NCBI GenBank assembly: GCA_001642945.1
Contig: LGRT01000023.1
Span: 62,001-126,000 of the forward strand
From: Rhodobacteraceae bacterium SB2
GTDB lineage: Bacteria > Pseudomonadota > Alphaproteobacteria > Rhodobacterales > Rhodobacteraceae
Length of the DNA stretch: 64,000 bases
Reading direction: 5' to 3'
Part shown: positions 37,390 to 46,938 of the stretch, in pieces
Layout of the letters: every line of letters starts with the position of its first letter
Position numbering within the stretch: the first letter of the stretch is position 1
Notes under the pieces: model-generated
Database searches by the model: none
Told to the model about the DNA's origin: nothing
The model's input: only the letters and a program-made list of their open reading frames with translations
Translations under genes and position numbers: made by a program

Positions 37390-38328
37390 ATGGAACAAAA
37401 TCGCACCCTTTTCGGTATCGGCTTTATGCTGCTTTTCTGTACACTGGCCCCTCTCGGCGACGCCTTAGCCAAAATCCTTGGCCAAACCGTTGCCCTGGGA
37501 CCGCTCATTTTCATTCGCTTCGCCATACAAGTGATCATCTTGGCGCCAATGGCTTTGGCCATCGGGGGCAGTTGGCATTTTTCTGGAAAGTTTTTAACCC
37601 TCTCGGCAATCCGCACAGTGCTGCAAATCACAGGGATCGCAATAATGGTGGTGGCCCTTCAGTATTTGCCACTTGCCGATGCCGTTGCCATTGTTTTCAT
37701 CTTGCCATTGCTGGTGATCTTGCTCGGATGGGCCGTGTTGAAAGAAGACGTCAGCAAAGAACGCTTGCTGGCCTGTGTGGTGGGGTTCGTTGGCACGTTG
37801 ATGGTTATCCAACCGTCATTTCAAGAGGTAGGTTTCTATGCAGTTCTACCGCTTCTGGTGGCGTTTATTTTCGCAATTTTCATGTTGATAACGCGTTTCA
37901 TCACCCAAGAAAATGATGTGATTAAAGTTCAAACCGTGAACGGTGTTATGGCGGTGGTTCTGATCGCCCCTGCGCTGCTGATCTTCAAAGACGGCTCTGT
38001 GCCCCTGTTTGATTTTTCCACCATCAGCTCGGATAAAATCATTTTGTTGATCAGCTTTGGCTCTGTGGGAACCTTTGCCTTGCTCAGCATGACCTGGTCT
38101 CTCAGCTATCTGCCCTCGGCGACTACGGCGCCGCTGCAATATCTGGAAATCCCGATTGTCACCTTATTTGGCTGGCTGCTGTTTTCAGAACTTCCGAACC
38201 CACTCGCATCAGCGGGCATTGTGATAACGATGGCCTCTGGCCTATACGTTATGTTCCAAGAGCAGGCCAAGACGGCGCAGCGCCCAGCGCAGCAGCGACC
38301 TGCGCAAGATGTAATCGCGGCAGAATAA
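37390..38328 (+). CDS. DMT/EamA-family transporter (second of a tandem pair)
   Basis: A 312-residue paralogue of the preceding gene: both share LPLADAVAIVFILPL/MPIADALAIVFVEPF-type and LQYLEIPIVTLFGWLLF/LHYLEIVSALFFGYLIF-type segments at equivalent positions. Ten membrane helices are followed by a short Gln/Pro/Ala-rich tail with two RPAQQ-like units. The gene's 3' end overlaps the convergent thiN gene by 80 bp, so the polar tail is encoded on the strand opposite the end of thiN. Confidence 0.9.
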   Translation: MEQNRTLFGIGFMLLFCTLAPLGDALAKILGQTVALGPLIFIRFAIQVIILAPMALAIGGSWHFSGKFLTLSAIRTVLQITGIAIMVVALQYLPLADAVAIVFILPLLVILLGWAVLKEDVSKERLLACVVGFVGTLMVIQPSFQEVGFYAVLPLLVAFIFAIFMLITRFITQENDVIKVQTVNGVMAVVLIAPALLIFKDGSVPLFDFSTISSDKIILLISFGSVGTFALLSMTWSLSYLPSATTAPLQYLEIPIVTLFGWLLFSELPNPLASAGIVITMASGLYVMFQEQAKTAQRPAQQRPAQDVIAAE

Positions 38329-38932
38329 CCAACATTTTGGCATTCTCTGGCTGAAGCCGAAGCGCACCACTCACCTTATTTGACGTTCCGATTTGACCAT
38401 CGGGTTGGAATGTTAGGTCGCGCGTCGGCCAATATAGGCCCTCTGATAAGATTTTGACCGGTGCCATTGGATATAAAGACAGCCGCGTTTCAAATGGTAA
38501 ATCCAGCGAAAGCCGCGGCGGTGCCAAAAATACGATATCCTCCGACCCCAAAAGAATGCATTTGCGGTGGGGATAGCGCACCAAGACTGTTTGCGCTGCC
38601 AAAGCGTGATCAAAGCGTCCGCCTAAAAAGCCGACCCCAAAGATCAACGGGGCGGCAAGGCGCGCCAGCGCTTTTTCAAAATCGGTGCTATCTTGTTCAG
38701 CTATTGGAAAAAACAGGTTGCGCTCCCACATCTGCTGGTTTTCCAAAGCAACAGAATCCATATCTCCAACCACCGCGAGCGGGTCAACGCCAAGGGCGCG
38801 CAAATGGTTCACACCCCCATCTGCAGCAAGCGCTTTGGGAGCAAAGTTAAGCGCAAATCGCAGTAAATCTGCATCAAGCGGCGCTGCACCAACCAGCGTG
38901 ACCGGATGCGGGTAAGAAAACTGCGGCTCCAT
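38249..38932 (-). CDS. thiN: Thiamine diphosphokinase
   Basis: The protein transfers pyrophosphate from ATP to thiamine to give thiamine diphosphate, allowing salvage of imported thiamine. The 227-residue protein has the family blocks ADGGVNHL, VVGDMDSV, EQDSTDFEKAL and GVGFLGGRFDHALA, with the C-terminal sheet around TSNKVSG. I choose ATG 38932 (MEPQFSYP), which is well spaced from AAAGGA; the in-frame ATG at 38941 abuts that site. Its 3' end overlaps the DMT gene in the opposite direction. Confidence 0.9.
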   Translation of the reverse strand: MEPQFSYPHPVTLVGAAPLDADLLRFALNFAPKALAADGGVNHLRALGVDPLAVVGDMDSVALENQQMWERNLFFPIAEQDSTDFEKALARLAAPLIFGVGFLGGRFDHALAAQTVLVRYPHRKCILLGSEDIVFLAPPRLSLDLPFETRLSLYPMAPVKILSEGLYWPTRDLTFQPDGQIGTSNKVSGALRLQPENAKMLVILPRLHLAQVAAALGAAPSWPALGT

Positions 38933-39068
38933 CTGGATCATCCTTTTTCAGATCATCTTTAAACAACAATCACCAGCGTAAGTTCATGCTCCCAGCAATA
39001 CTGCTTAGACTTGCTTCACCAGGGTCACAACATCCGGCAGTGCTGCCAAATCGCCGTTTAAAGCCGCG

Positions 39069-39296
39069 CTATAGCGCATCATCCTGATCGGGATCAGCTT
39101 GTCCGATACCGCGAAATATAAACCGCAATGGAAACGCCCAAACCACCCCAAGCACAACATAGACGAGCAGCTCAACAAAGATTGAGGGGCGCTCAAAGAC
39201 GCCAACCAGATTAACCGCTGCCACCACATAGAGCGGCAATCCAATCACCAACACAAACAATGACCAGCGCCGCCGGGCTTTATAACTTAACGCCAA
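39069..39296 (-). CDS. DUF2842 family small membrane protein
   Basis: A 75-residue protein with two membrane helices (SLFVLVIGLPLYVVAAVNLV and FVELLVYVVLGVVWAFPLRFIF) and the DUF2842 start ALSYKARRRW and end RGIGQADPDQDD. The start codon is TTG at 39296, supported by GGAG seven bases upstream and by the conserved N-terminus. It follows purA by 34 bp on the same strand. Function unknown. A longer overlapping frame (39005-39244) is a shadow. Confidence 0.88.
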   Translation of the reverse strand: MALSYKARRRWSLFVLVIGLPLYVVAAVNLVGVFERPSIFVELLVYVVLGVVWAFPLRFIFRGIGQADPDQDDAL

Positions 39297-39330
39297 AGCC
39301 TATCTCCCTGTTAGCCGAACCTAAACCGTT

Positions 39331-40623
39331 TTAATCCGCGAAAGGATCTGTCACCAAAATGGTGTCATCCCGTTCGGGTGAAGTTGAAACTAGCGCAACA
39401 GGACAGCCTATCAACTCTTCCACGCGGCGCACGTATTTAATTGTATTGGCGGGCAAATCTGCCCAGCTGCGCGCGCCTTCGGTGCTTTCGCTCCAACCCG
39501 CCATTTCCTCATAGATTGGAACGCAGCGGGCCTGTTCATCCGCGGCTGTCGGCAAATAATCCAATTGGGTGCCGTCAAGCGTATAGCCTGTGCAGATTTT
39601 CAACGTCTCAAACCCGTCCAAAACATCCAACTTTGTAAAGGCGATGCCGCTCACGCCAGATGTGGCGCAAGTTTGACGCACGAGAGCCGCGTCAAACCAG
39701 CCACAGCGGCGCTTACGCCCTGTAACAACGCCAAATTCATGGCCCCGCTCTCCCAACCGCTGCCCATCCGCATCGTCAAGCTCGGTGGGAAATGGCCCCT
39801 CGCCCACGCGGGTTGTATAGGCTTTGACGATGCCCAGAACAAAATCAATGGATCCCGGCCCAACGCCAGACCCTGTCGCCGCTTGACCCGCAATCACATT
39901 TGATGAGGTTACAAATGGGTAGGTTCCAAAATCAATATCGAGCAAACTGCCCTGCGCGCCTTCAAACAGAATACGATTCCCTGCTTTGCGCTTTTCTGCC
40001 AAAACCTTCCAAACGGGCGCAGCGAATTTCAGCACGCTTGGCGCAATCTCATGCAGCGCGGCCAATAAGGCTGTGCGGTCAACTGCGGGCAGCCCCATAC
40101 CACGGCGCAATGTATCGTGATGCTGCAACATGCGATCGACGCGGGTTTCAAGCGTGGCCGGATCGGCCAGGTCCGCAACGCGTATCGCGCGCCGTCCAAC
40201 TTTATCCTCATAAGCGGGGCCTATACCTCGGCCCGTTGTCCCAATTTTAGCCACGTTGTTTTGTGCTTCGCGGGCCCGGTCCAATTCTCCGTGAACGGGC
40301 AGAATCAAAGGAGTATTTTCCGCCACCATCAAGTTTTCAGGGTTGATCTCGACCCCTTGGCCCGACAATTTGGCAATTTCCTCGCGCAAATGCCAGGGAT
40401 CCAACACCACGCCATTGCCGATCACCGATAATTTTCCGCCTCGAACGATGCCGGAGGGCAAAAGCGAAAGCTTATACACTTGGCCTTCAATCACCAGCGT
40501 ATGCCCGGCATTATGACCGCCTTGGAACCGAACGATCACATCGGCGCGTTCGCTCAGCCAATCGACTATTTTGCCTTTTCCTTCATCGCCCCACTGAGCG
40601 CCGACCACAACGACGTTTGCCAT
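39331..40623 (-). CDS. purA: Adenylosuccinate synthetase
   Basis: PurA joins aspartate to IMP with GTP, the first committed step to AMP. The 430-residue protein starts [23 protein letters not shown] (GTP loop WGDEGKGK) and has [49 protein letters not shown] and the [15 protein letters not shown] block. Start ATG 40623 follows AAAGG. The DUF2842 gene lies directly downstream. Confidence 0.97.
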   Translation of the reverse strand: MANVVVVGAQWGDEGKGKIVDWLSERADVIVRFQGGHNAGHTLVIEGQVYKLSLLPSGIVRGGKLSVIGNGVVLDPWHLREEIAKLSGQGVEINPENLMVAENTPLILPVHGELDRAREAQNNVAKIGTTGRGIGPAYEDKVGRRAIRVADLADPATLETRVDRMLQHHDTLRRGMGLPAVDRTALLAALHEIAPSVLKFAAPVWKVLAEKRKAGNRILFEGAQGSLLDIDFGTYPFVTSSNVIAGQAATGSGVGPGSIDFVLGIVKAYTTRVGEGPFPTELDDADGQRLGERGHEFGVVTGRKRRCGWFDAALVRQTCATSGVSGIAFTKLDVLDGFETLKICTGYTLDGTQLDYLPTAADEQARCVPIYEEMAGWSESTEGARSWADLPANTIKYVRRVEELIGCPVALVSTSPERDDTILVTDPFAD

Positions 40624-40706
40624 AAAGGACCTTTCAAAATAAGTTAAAACCCGCGCCGGTATAACGAGGCTTTGCCCAAGAGTGAACCTCGAATTTTGTT
40701 AAGAGA

Positions 40707-41033
40707 TTATTTTCGATCGGGCAAGCGCACCGGCGCCCCATGCGGAGTTGCCGAATAGGCGTTTTGCCATGCGTTTTTCACGCTCGCAAGCTGGTCCATG
40801 CTGGCCATATCCAACCGCTGCAAAACGGCTTCGAGGGTTTCCAACCAAACCAAAAAATAATCTTCGCCGCCGTTTAACTGCTTTTCCAAACCGCGTCGCG
40901 CCAGTCCTGTCCCGAACCAACCCGTCCACTCGCTCCAAGAGAAATGCCCCTGTTCATTCAAACAAACGGTCACGGCAAAAAGGTCCGCTTGCCATGGTTG
41001 ATCAAAGACGGGTGCGCTTAAATCAGCCCTCAT
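40707..41033 (-). CDS. Nitrile hydratase accessory protein (P14K-like activator)
   Basis: A 108-residue protein in the position and size of the beta-homologous activator that delivers cobalt to nitrile hydratase. It carries the family stretch FDQPWQADLFAVTVCLNEQGHFSWSEW and the central YFLVWLETLEAVL. The start at 41033 overlaps the nthB stop as ATGA, so its translation is coupled to the enzyme subunits. The family exchanges alpha subunits between activator and enzyme complexes (self-subunit swapping). Confidence 0.88.
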   Translation of the reverse strand: MRADLSAPVFDQPWQADLFAVTVCLNEQGHFSWSEWTGWFGTGLARRGLEKQLNGGEDYFLVWLETLEAVLQRLDMASMDQLASVKNAWQNAYSATPHGAPVRLPDRK

Positions 41034-41710
41034 AGCGGTTCCAAATAACTGTGCCACAAATCCAGCATCACCTGATCCTGATCACTCTCAGCATCTTCCC
41101 ACAGATCATTCGCAGCAAAGCTAAGCGTATATAGTGGCTCCGGCGCTTCACCCGCGCGATGGGCGTTGCTATCGGGAAAAACATGGTTGCCATGAAGCGT
41201 GATGATGGTGCCCACCTGCCCCATAACATAGGCGGGAAGACGCGAATGCCCACCCGCAACAGCAAGGTTGCCACTTCTGCGCACGCGCAGCTTTTGCCCA
41301 AGTTCAAAGGCAATACCGTTTCCGGCCTCTTCGCGCAATGTAGGGCCGCCGCTGGACAAGACAGCCGCCACTTTCGCAGCCGGCAAACGCCGCTGTTGCA
41401 GCTCTGGCGCGGCCGGTTGCGCGGATAGAGAACTCAGCTCTTCCGGGGTGACAATCAATTTTGCCACCAGCAAATCTGTCAAGCCTGCGAGCCATTTTTC
41501 ATAATAGGAAAACCGCATGTAATCGCGCGGCTCTAAGCATTCGCGCGCGTGGCGTGATTCATCCAGCGACCATCGTCCAAGGCTTCCCGCGGCGAGCGTC
41601 AGCGCCAACGCATGGGCCTGCCACTCTTCTTTAAAGACCGGCTCGGGATCCGCGTCTCTGCGAACGGGGCCATCACCAAACCGCCCGCCCATATCGTGCA
41701 CGCGGCTCAT
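41030..41710 (-). CDS. nthB: Nitrile hydratase beta subunit
   Basis: The beta subunit forms the substrate channel and holds arginines that contact the cysteine sulfinates of the alpha subunit. The 226-residue protein starts with [15 protein letters not shown], typical of the family, then [25 protein letters not shown] and the SH3-like C-terminal domain ([32 protein letters not shown]). It overlaps nthA by four bases upstream and the activator by four bases downstream. Confidence 0.95.
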   Translation of the reverse strand: MSRVHDMGGRFGDGPVRRDADPEPVFKEEWQAHALALTLAAGSLGRWSLDESRHARECLEPRDYMRFSYYEKWLAGLTDLLVAKLIVTPEELSSLSAQPAAPELQQRRLPAAKVAAVLSSGGPTLREEAGNGIAFELGQKLRVRRSGNLAVAGGHSRLPAYVMGQVGTIITLHGNHVFPDSNAHRAGEAPEPLYTLSFAANDLWEDAESDQDQVMLDLWHSYLEPL

Positions 41711-42327
41711 GCCGGGCTCGGAACGATGGCGGTGCCAATCATCGCATCACGCGTGACCAATGCGGCCAAGGCCTCTGCGCTCCACCCTTGCGTACCCGCG
41801 GGCTGCTGCGGGATAACCAAATACCGAATTTCAGCGGTTGAATCCCAAGTTTTCAAGGCGACATCCCGCGCCAATTCAAGCCCGAACTCTGCCAAAACTT
41901 TACGCGGCTCGCGCACCGCGCGCGCGCGATATGCATCCGATTTATACCAGCCTGGCGGTATGCCCAAAAGGGGCCACGGGTAACAACTGCATAAGGTACA
42001 TACGACAAGATTATGCTGCCTATCGGTATTTTCCAAGGCCACAATATGCTCGCCTTGGCGGCCATAAAACCCCATTTCGGAAACAGCGGCTGTTGCATCT
42101 GTGAAAAGCGCCGTGCGAAACTTCGGCTCTCGCCACGCGCGCGCCACAACGGCCGCCCCGTTTTGAGGGCCAATTTTATGCTCATAAGTCTCGATAATCG
42201 CGTCCAACGCAGCCGGATCCACCAGTCCTTTTTCGACCAAAAGGCTTTCTAGCGCTTTCACCCGCAGGGCGGGATCTGAAGGCAGCAAACTATGCGGATG
42301 CGCGTCATCTGAGTGATCATGGGGCAT
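41707..42327 (-). CDS. nthA: Nitrile hydratase alpha subunit, cobalt type
   Basis: The alpha subunit carries the metal centre that hydrates nitriles to amides. The 206-residue protein has the metal motif [14 protein letters not shown], with ligands Cys110, Cys113 and Cys115; Thr between the first two cysteines (CTLC) marks the cobalt form, while iron enzymes have Ser. [13 protein letters not shown] and the C-terminal [11 protein letters not shown] are typical. A His-rich N-terminus ([10 protein letters not shown]) could bind metal. It is first in a three-gene operon with nthB and the activator. No amidase is adjacent, so the amide product must be processed elsewhere. Confidence 0.95.
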   Translation of the reverse strand: MPHDHSDDAHPHSLLPSDPALRVKALESLLVEKGLVDPAALDAIIETYEHKIGPQNGAAVVARAWREPKFRTALFTDATAAVSEMGFYGRQGEHIVALENTDRQHNLVVCTLCSCYPWPLLGIPPGWYKSDAYRARAVREPRKVLAEFGLELARDVALKTWDSTAEIRYLVIPQQPAGTQGWSAEALAALVTRDAMIGTAIVPSPA

Positions 42328-42434
42328 TAAAATACTCTGACAAGACGTTTGTCGCAGGTCAAGCGGCTATTGCCCCTTGCCCCGAGGCTAAAACTTACCT
42401 ATCTAGCCGGAAGTTCTACAAAATTGGGTTTGAC

Positions 42435-42803
42435 ATGGAAAACGTCGTTCTGACCATTCATTTGCTTCTGGCTTTAGCACTGATCGCTTTGGTGCTGCTG
42501 CAACGCTCTGAGGGCGGCGGCCTTGGTCTTGGCGGCGGTGGAGGTGGTGATGGCGTGATGTCTGGGCGGGCAGCCGCATCGGCCTTAACCAAGCTCACAT
42601 GGATCTTCGCGGTGGCGTTTATCATCACATCGTTAACGTTAACGGCGATCGCAGCGCGCAAATCAGCCGGTTCTTCGGTTATTGACCGGCTTGGCGGCGC
42701 AAGCGCCGTACAAAGTGAGCAACAAGGCGACGCGCTGGATACCGATGCGCTTTTGCCCCCGACGGCCCCAGCCGAAGCGCCTTTGGTTCCAAGCGCCGAC
42801 TGA
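42435..42803 (+). CDS. secG: Preprotein translocase subunit SecG
   Basis: SecG is a small two-helix subunit of the SecYEG channel. The 122-residue protein has a first helix (VVLTIHLLLALALIALVLLQ), the conserved QRSEGGGLG loop with a long glycine run, the ALTKLTW segment, and a second helix (IFAVAFIITSLTLTAIAA). The C-terminal ~45 residues are polar and Ala/Pro-rich, a length common in alphaproteobacteria. It lies upstream of pyrG on the same strand, a familiar order. Confidence 0.95.
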   Translation: MENVVLTIHLLLALALIALVLLQRSEGGGLGLGGGGGGDGVMSGRAAASALTKLTWIFAVAFIITSLTLTAIAARKSAGSSVIDRLGGASAVQSEQQGDALDTDALLPPTAPAEAPLVPSAD

Positions 42804-42819
42804 GCAGCCAATCCTTGAA

Positions 42820-42855
42820 GGTGATAAAATCACCACAACATTATCTTGTGGTGAT
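42820..42855 (+). promoter_or_regulatory. Mutually exclusive hairpins between secG and pyrG
   Basis: A strong hairpin ATCACCACAA (42829-42838) / TTGTGGTGAT (42846-42855) has a 10-bp perfect stem and 7-base loop. Its left arm can alternatively pair upstream as GGTGAT-AAA-ATCACC (42820-42834). The two structures cannot coexist, as in attenuators. There is no T run after the second stem, so a plain terminator is not certain; a role in pyrG leader control is inference. Confidence 0.5.
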
Positions 42856-42977
42856 ATTGCCTAACGGCAGCGAATCCTTTATTGCTTAACTCCCGTGGGC
42901 CTGCCTGTTTCACGTATGAATTCAGGCGGCACATTCGGCAGATTTTGCACCGCGAAAACCACGGGAGACAGCCAAAT

Positions 42978-44621
42978 ATGGCAAGATTTATTTTTATCAC
43001 AGGCGGCGTTGTTTCCTCTTTGGGCAAGGGGTTGGCCTCGGCCGCCTTGGGCGCTTTGCTGCAGGCCCGCGGCTATAGCGTGCGATTGCGCAAGCTCGAT
43101 CCTTATCTGAATGTAGATCCGGGCACGATGAGCCCGTTTGAGCATGGCGAAGTGTTTGTGACCGATGATGGCGCCGAAACCGATTTAGATTTGGGCCATT
43201 ATGAACGTTTCACAGGCGTCGCGGCGCGGCAAACCGATTCTGTGTCTTCCGGTAGGGTCTATTCTACGGTACTGGAAAAAGAACGCCGCGGGGATTATTT
43301 GGGAAAAACCATTCAGGTGATCCCGCATGTGACCAATGAAATCAAAGATTTCATCAAAATTGGCGAGGATGAGGTTGATTTCATGCTTTGTGAAATCGGC
43401 GGAACGGTTGGCGATATCGAAGGTTTGCCCTTTTTTGAAGCCATTCGCCAATTCTCGCAGGATAAGCCTCGCGGTGAATGTATTTTCATGCATTTAACTT
43501 TGTTGCCATTCATCAAAGCCAGCGGCGAGCTGAAAACAAAACCCACCCAGCATAGCGTCAAAGAATTGCGCTCAATCGGCATTGCCCCAGATATTTTGGT
43601 CTGCCGCTCAGAGGGCCCGATCCCCGAAAAAGAACGCGAAAAACTAGCGCTGTTTTGTAATGTGCGACCGGAAAGCGTGATCGCAGCGCAAGATTTAAAG
43701 TCAATCTACGAGGCGCCGTTGGCCTATCACCGCGAAGGCTTAGACCAGGCGGTACTTGACGCGTTTCAGATTGCCCCAGCTCCGAAGCCGGATCTGGCGC
43801 GTTGGGAAGACGTGGCCGATCGGATTTACAACCCAGAAGGCGCGGTGAATGTTGCCATTGTGGGAAAATATACGCAATTGGAAGATGCCTATAAATCGAT
43901 CGCGGAAGCCCTTACCCATGGCGGCATGGCCAATCGCGTGCGCGTGCAAATTCAATGGGTCGATGCGGAAATTTTTGAAAGCCAAGATGCTGCGCCGCAT
44001 CTGCAAGGGTTCCACGCGATCCTAGTGCCAGGCGGGTTTGGCGAGCGCGGCACAGAAGGAAAGATCAAAGCCGCTGAATTTGCGCGTCAGCACAACGTGC
44101 CATATTTGGGCATTTGCCTTGGCATGCAAATGGCGGTGATCGAAGCGGCGCGTAACGTGGTCGGACTGAAAGCCGCAGGATCAGAAGAATTTGATCATGA
44201 AGCCGGAAAACGGCGCTTTGAGCCCGTAGTGTATCATTTGAAAGAATGGGTGCAAGGCAATCACAAAGTGGCGCGCAGCGTCTCAGATGACAAAGGCGGC
44301 ACGATGCGCCTCGGCGCCTATGACGCCACTTTGCTAGAAAACTCAAAAGTTGCTGATATTTATGGGACGCAAGCGATCGATGAACGCCATCGCCATCGTT
44401 ACGAGGTGGATATCAAATATCGTGACCAGCTTGAAGCTGCAGGGCTGCGCTTTTCCGGTATGTCCCCGGATGGGCGGTTGCCAGAAATTGTCGAGTGGAC
44501 AGATCATCCCTGGTTTATCGGCGTTCAGTTCCACCCCGAGCTGAAATCAAAACCCTTTGATCCGCACCCGCTGTTCAAAGATTTCATCCGTGCCGCAAAA
44601 GACGTCTCGCGATTGGTTTGA
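42978..44621 (+). CDS. pyrG: CTP synthase
   Basis: PyrG aminates UTP to CTP using ATP and glutamine. The 547-residue protein has an amidoligase domain (start [18 protein letters not shown], then [27 protein letters not shown]) and a C-terminal glutaminase domain with the nucleophile in [10 protein letters not shown] and the His/Glu pair in [12 protein letters not shown]. The true start is ATG 42978 after GGGAGA; the frame open from 42882 is not coding. Length matches the family (about 545). Confidence 0.97.
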   Translation: MARFIFITGGVVSSLGKGLASAALGALLQARGYSVRLRKLDPYLNVDPGTMSPFEHGEVFVTDDGAETDLDLGHYERFTGVAARQTDSVSSGRVYSTVLEKERRGDYLGKTIQVIPHVTNEIKDFIKIGEDEVDFMLCEIGGTVGDIEGLPFFEAIRQFSQDKPRGECIFMHLTLLPFIKASGELKTKPTQHSVKELRSIGIAPDILVCRSEGPIPEKEREKLALFCNVRPESVIAAQDLKSIYEAPLAYHREGLDQAVLDAFQIAPAPKPDLARWEDVADRIYNPEGAVNVAIVGKYTQLEDAYKSIAEALTHGGMANRVRVQIQWVDAEIFESQDAAPHLQGFHAILVPGGFGERGTEGKIKAAEFARQHNVPYLGICLGMQMAVIEAARNVVGLKAAGSEEFDHEAGKRRFEPVVYHLKEWVQGNHKVARSVSDDKGGTMRLGAYDATLLENSKVADIYGTQAIDERHRHRYEVDIKYRDQLEAAGLRFSGMSPDGRLPEIVEWTDHPWFIGVQFHPELKSKPFDPHPLFKDFIRAAKDVSRLV

Positions 44622-44695
44622 GCTTGAAAACGGCTTTGAATATGGCTGAGATTTGGGGCGTTCTTCGAACACCCAGACGCGGTTAACGCACCGCT

Positions 44696-45487
44696 ATGCT
44701 ATCTTATCAACATAGCTATCACGCCGGGAACTTGGCAGATATTCACAAACATGCGGCTTTGGCATGGGTTTTGAGCTATCTGCTTAAAAAACCTAAACCT
44801 CTGACCTATCTCGAAAGTCATGCAGGCCGCGGATTATATGACCTTACTTCGCGCGAATCTGCGAAAACGGGCGAGGCCGAGGCGGGGATCACACTGGCGT
44901 TAAAAACCGGGTGTTTTGACCCGGCGCACCCTTATCTGCGCGCCCTGCAAGATTGCCGCGCCCTGCATGGGCCGCATGCCTATCCGGGCTCGCCCTTGAT
45001 TGCCGCCTCGCTTCTGCGCAAAGAGGATCATCTTCATCTGGCCGAATTGCACCCGCAAGAACACGCCGCTTTACGGGATAATCTGGCGCAATATAAAGCC
45101 AAGCTTTACCTCCAGAATGGCTTGGATTTGCTGCAAGCGCTCTGCCCACCCACCCCGCGGCGCGGCTTGGTTTTGATGGATCCCAGCTATGAACTTAAAC
45201 AAGATTATGCTGAAATCCCCAAAGCGCTTACAAAAGTAACGCGCAAATGGAACGTGGGCAGCGTGATGCTTTGGTATCCCGTACTGCGCAGCGCGGCCCA
45301 TACGGAAATGTTGGCGCAATTGGAAGCGATATATCCAGAAGGTTTGCGCCATGAAGTTCTTTTTCCTCCCGCAAAAGAAAACCATCGAATGGTGGGCTCT
45401 GGCCTCTTCTTCATCAATCCGCCCTATGGGCTAATGGATGAATTGGACCGCCTGTCTTTTTGCTTTAAAAAGGGCCAAACGCAGTAA
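44696..45487 (+). CDS. rlmJ: 23S rRNA (adenine(2030)-N6)-methyltransferase RlmJ
   Basis: RlmJ methylates A2030 of 23S rRNA using SAM. The 263-residue protein has the family start MLSYQHSYHAGNLADIHKHA, the SAM loop ESHAGRGLYDL, PGSPLIAA and LHLAELHPQE, and the catalytic motif read here as MDPSYELKQDY (usual DPPYE; the Pro-to-Ser change is conservative in this motif). The C-terminus has GSGLFFINPPYGL. It follows pyrG with a 74-bp gap. Confidence 0.93.
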   Translation: MLSYQHSYHAGNLADIHKHAALAWVLSYLLKKPKPLTYLESHAGRGLYDLTSRESAKTGEAEAGITLALKTGCFDPAHPYLRALQDCRALHGPHAYPGSPLIAASLLRKEDHLHLAELHPQEHAALRDNLAQYKAKLYLQNGLDLLQALCPPTPRRGLVLMDPSYELKQDYAEIPKALTKVTRKWNVGSVMLWYPVLRSAAHTEMLAQLEAIYPEGLRHEVLFPPAKENHRMVGSGLFFINPPYGLMDELDRLSFCFKKGQTQ

Positions 45488-45581
45488 CCGGCGCGCAGAC
45501 GAACCGCAGCGCTACCTTTATTGAAATTTAATCTCCTGCCCTATATGGTCTATTAGGGCCCTTACTCAGAAAGCATCACAT

Positions 45582-46019
45582 ATGTTTGGATCGTTTTTAA
45601 AATCCTTGCTCGAACCCCAAGCAGAGCCGCTTCACGACGATGATGCGCGCCTCGCTATGACCGCTTTGCTGGTGCGTTTGGCCCGCGCGGATAATGAATA
45701 TGCAGCCGCAGAAATCCACCGCATAACGCAGGTGATTATGGCACGCTACGAACTGGCCGAACCAGAGGCGATCGCGCTGCGCGAAACCGCAGAAACTTTG
45801 GAACAAGAGGCTCCTGACACCGTGCGCTTTACCCGCGCCATTAAAGACCGCGTTGCCTATGAAGACCGGATCGCAGTCGTGGAAGCCTTATGGCAGGTGG
45901 CCTTGGCCGATGGCAATCGCGACGCTGAAGAAGACGCGCTGTTGCGTCTGGTTGTCAGTTTGCTGGGGGTTACAGATGTCGATAGCGCCTCTGCACGCCG
46001 CCGCGTGATGCAGGCATAA
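45582..46019 (+). CDS. TerB-family protein
   Basis: A 145-residue all-helical protein with the TerB/COG4103 layout: ALLVRLARADNEYAAAEIHRI in the first metal-loop region and the second repeat ALWQVALADGNRDAEEDALLRLVVSLLGV. The acidic pairs DNEY...E and DGNRDAEE are where TerB-like domains bind divalent cations. Despite the name, most such genes are not linked to tellurite; here the function is unknown. It has its own terminator. Confidence 0.85.
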   Translation: MFGSFLKSLLEPQAEPLHDDDARLAMTALLVRLARADNEYAAAEIHRITQVIMARYELAEPEAIALRETAETLEQEAPDTVRFTRAIKDRVAYEDRIAVVEALWQVALADGNRDAEEDALLRLVVSLLGVTDVDSASARRRVMQA

Positions 46020-46058
46020 GAAACAAGGCCACCCGCACAGCTAAAAAACCACAAAAAC

Positions 46059-46079
46059 ATCTGCGAGCAGATATTTTTT
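46059..46079 (+). terminator. Rho-independent terminator after the TerB-like gene
   Basis: ATCTG-CGAG-CAGAT (46059-46072) is followed by ATTTTTT. The stem is only five pairs but the T run is clean, and it lies 40 bases past the stop at 46019, before the ABC transporter block. Confidence 0.65.
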
Positions 46080-46133
46080 GATTGCATAACCTTTTATTTT
46101 ACGGCGTAGTGCGAGCCTGAACAAAACGCCGAG

Positions 46134-46916
46134 TTGATATTGCCACAGCCAGAAAATGTTATTGAGATCTCCAAACTTCACAAATCCTATGGAGATCTAC
46201 AGGTTCTTAAAGGCGTAAGCCTGACCGCCCGTAAGGGGGATGTGGTATCGCTGATCGGGTCTTCCGGCTCGGGAAAATCCACGTTGCTTCGCTGCGTGAA
46301 TTTATTGGAAGATAGCCAACAGGGCGAGATCCTGTTTAACGGCGAGGCCGTGCTTTGGAGCGCCGGGAAATATAACCGTATGCCAGCCGATAAACAGCAG
46401 GTGCAAAAGATACGCACCAATCTATCTATGGTGTTCCAACAGTTTAATCTATGGGCGCATATGACCATATTGGAAAACGTGATGGAGGCACCCGTCACCG
46501 TGCTCAAACGCCCCCGCCCCGAGGTTGAAACTAGCGCCCGCCGCTATCTTGAGCAAGTGGGCATTGGCGATAAATGCGATGCCTATCCGGCGCAATTATC
46601 AGGGGGGCAACAGCAGCGCGCGGCGATTGCGCGGGCGCTGTGCATGGAGCCAGAAGCCTTACTATTTGATGAACCCACCTCAGCGCTTGACCCTGAGCTG
46701 GAACAAGAAGTTATCCGCGTGATCAAAGATCTTGCGGCCGAAGGGCGCACGATGCTGCTCGTTACTCACGACATGAAATTGGCCGCTGATGTGTCAAATC
46801 ATGTTATATTTTTGCACCGAGGGCTTATCGAAGAACAAGGCGCGCCGAAAACCGTTTTCGACGCACCAAAATCTGACCGGCTGCGACAGTTTTTAAGCTC
46901 GACTGTGGCGGCTTAA
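46134..46916 (+). CDS. ABC transporter ATP-binding protein, polar amino acid type (HisP-like)
   Basis: The ATPase of a histidine/glutamine-type ABC importer. The 260-residue protein has Walker A GSSGSGKST, the Q-loop (VFQQFNLWAHMT), the signature LSGGQQQRAAIARAL, Walker B LLFDEPTSALDPE and the H-loop LLVTHD. No ATG is available: upstream frame is closed by a stop at 46107, and the only starts before conserved sequence are TTG at 46134 or 46140, neither with a good ribosome site. It is first of an eight-gene collinear block that continues through transporter and gamma-glutamylation genes. Confidence 0.9.
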   Translation: MILPQPENVIEISKLHKSYGDLQVLKGVSLTARKGDVVSLIGSSGSGKSTLLRCVNLLEDSQQGEILFNGEAVLWSAGKYNRMPADKQQVQKIRTNLSMVFQQFNLWAHMTILENVMEAPVTVLKRPRPEVETSARRYLEQVGIGDKCDAYPAQLSGGQQQRAAIARALCMEPEALLFDEPTSALDPELEQEVIRVIKDLAAEGRTMLLVTHDMKLAADVSNHVIFLHRGLIEEQGAPKTVFDAPKSDRLRQFLSSTVAA

Positions 46917-46938
46917 CATGACCAAAGGGAGATCTATC

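Noticed and set aside
39005-39244. 79-codon minus frame overlapping the DUF2842 gene
   Set aside because: The other frame (39069-39296) encodes a recognisable DUF2842 protein with a supported TTG start; this one is a shadow.
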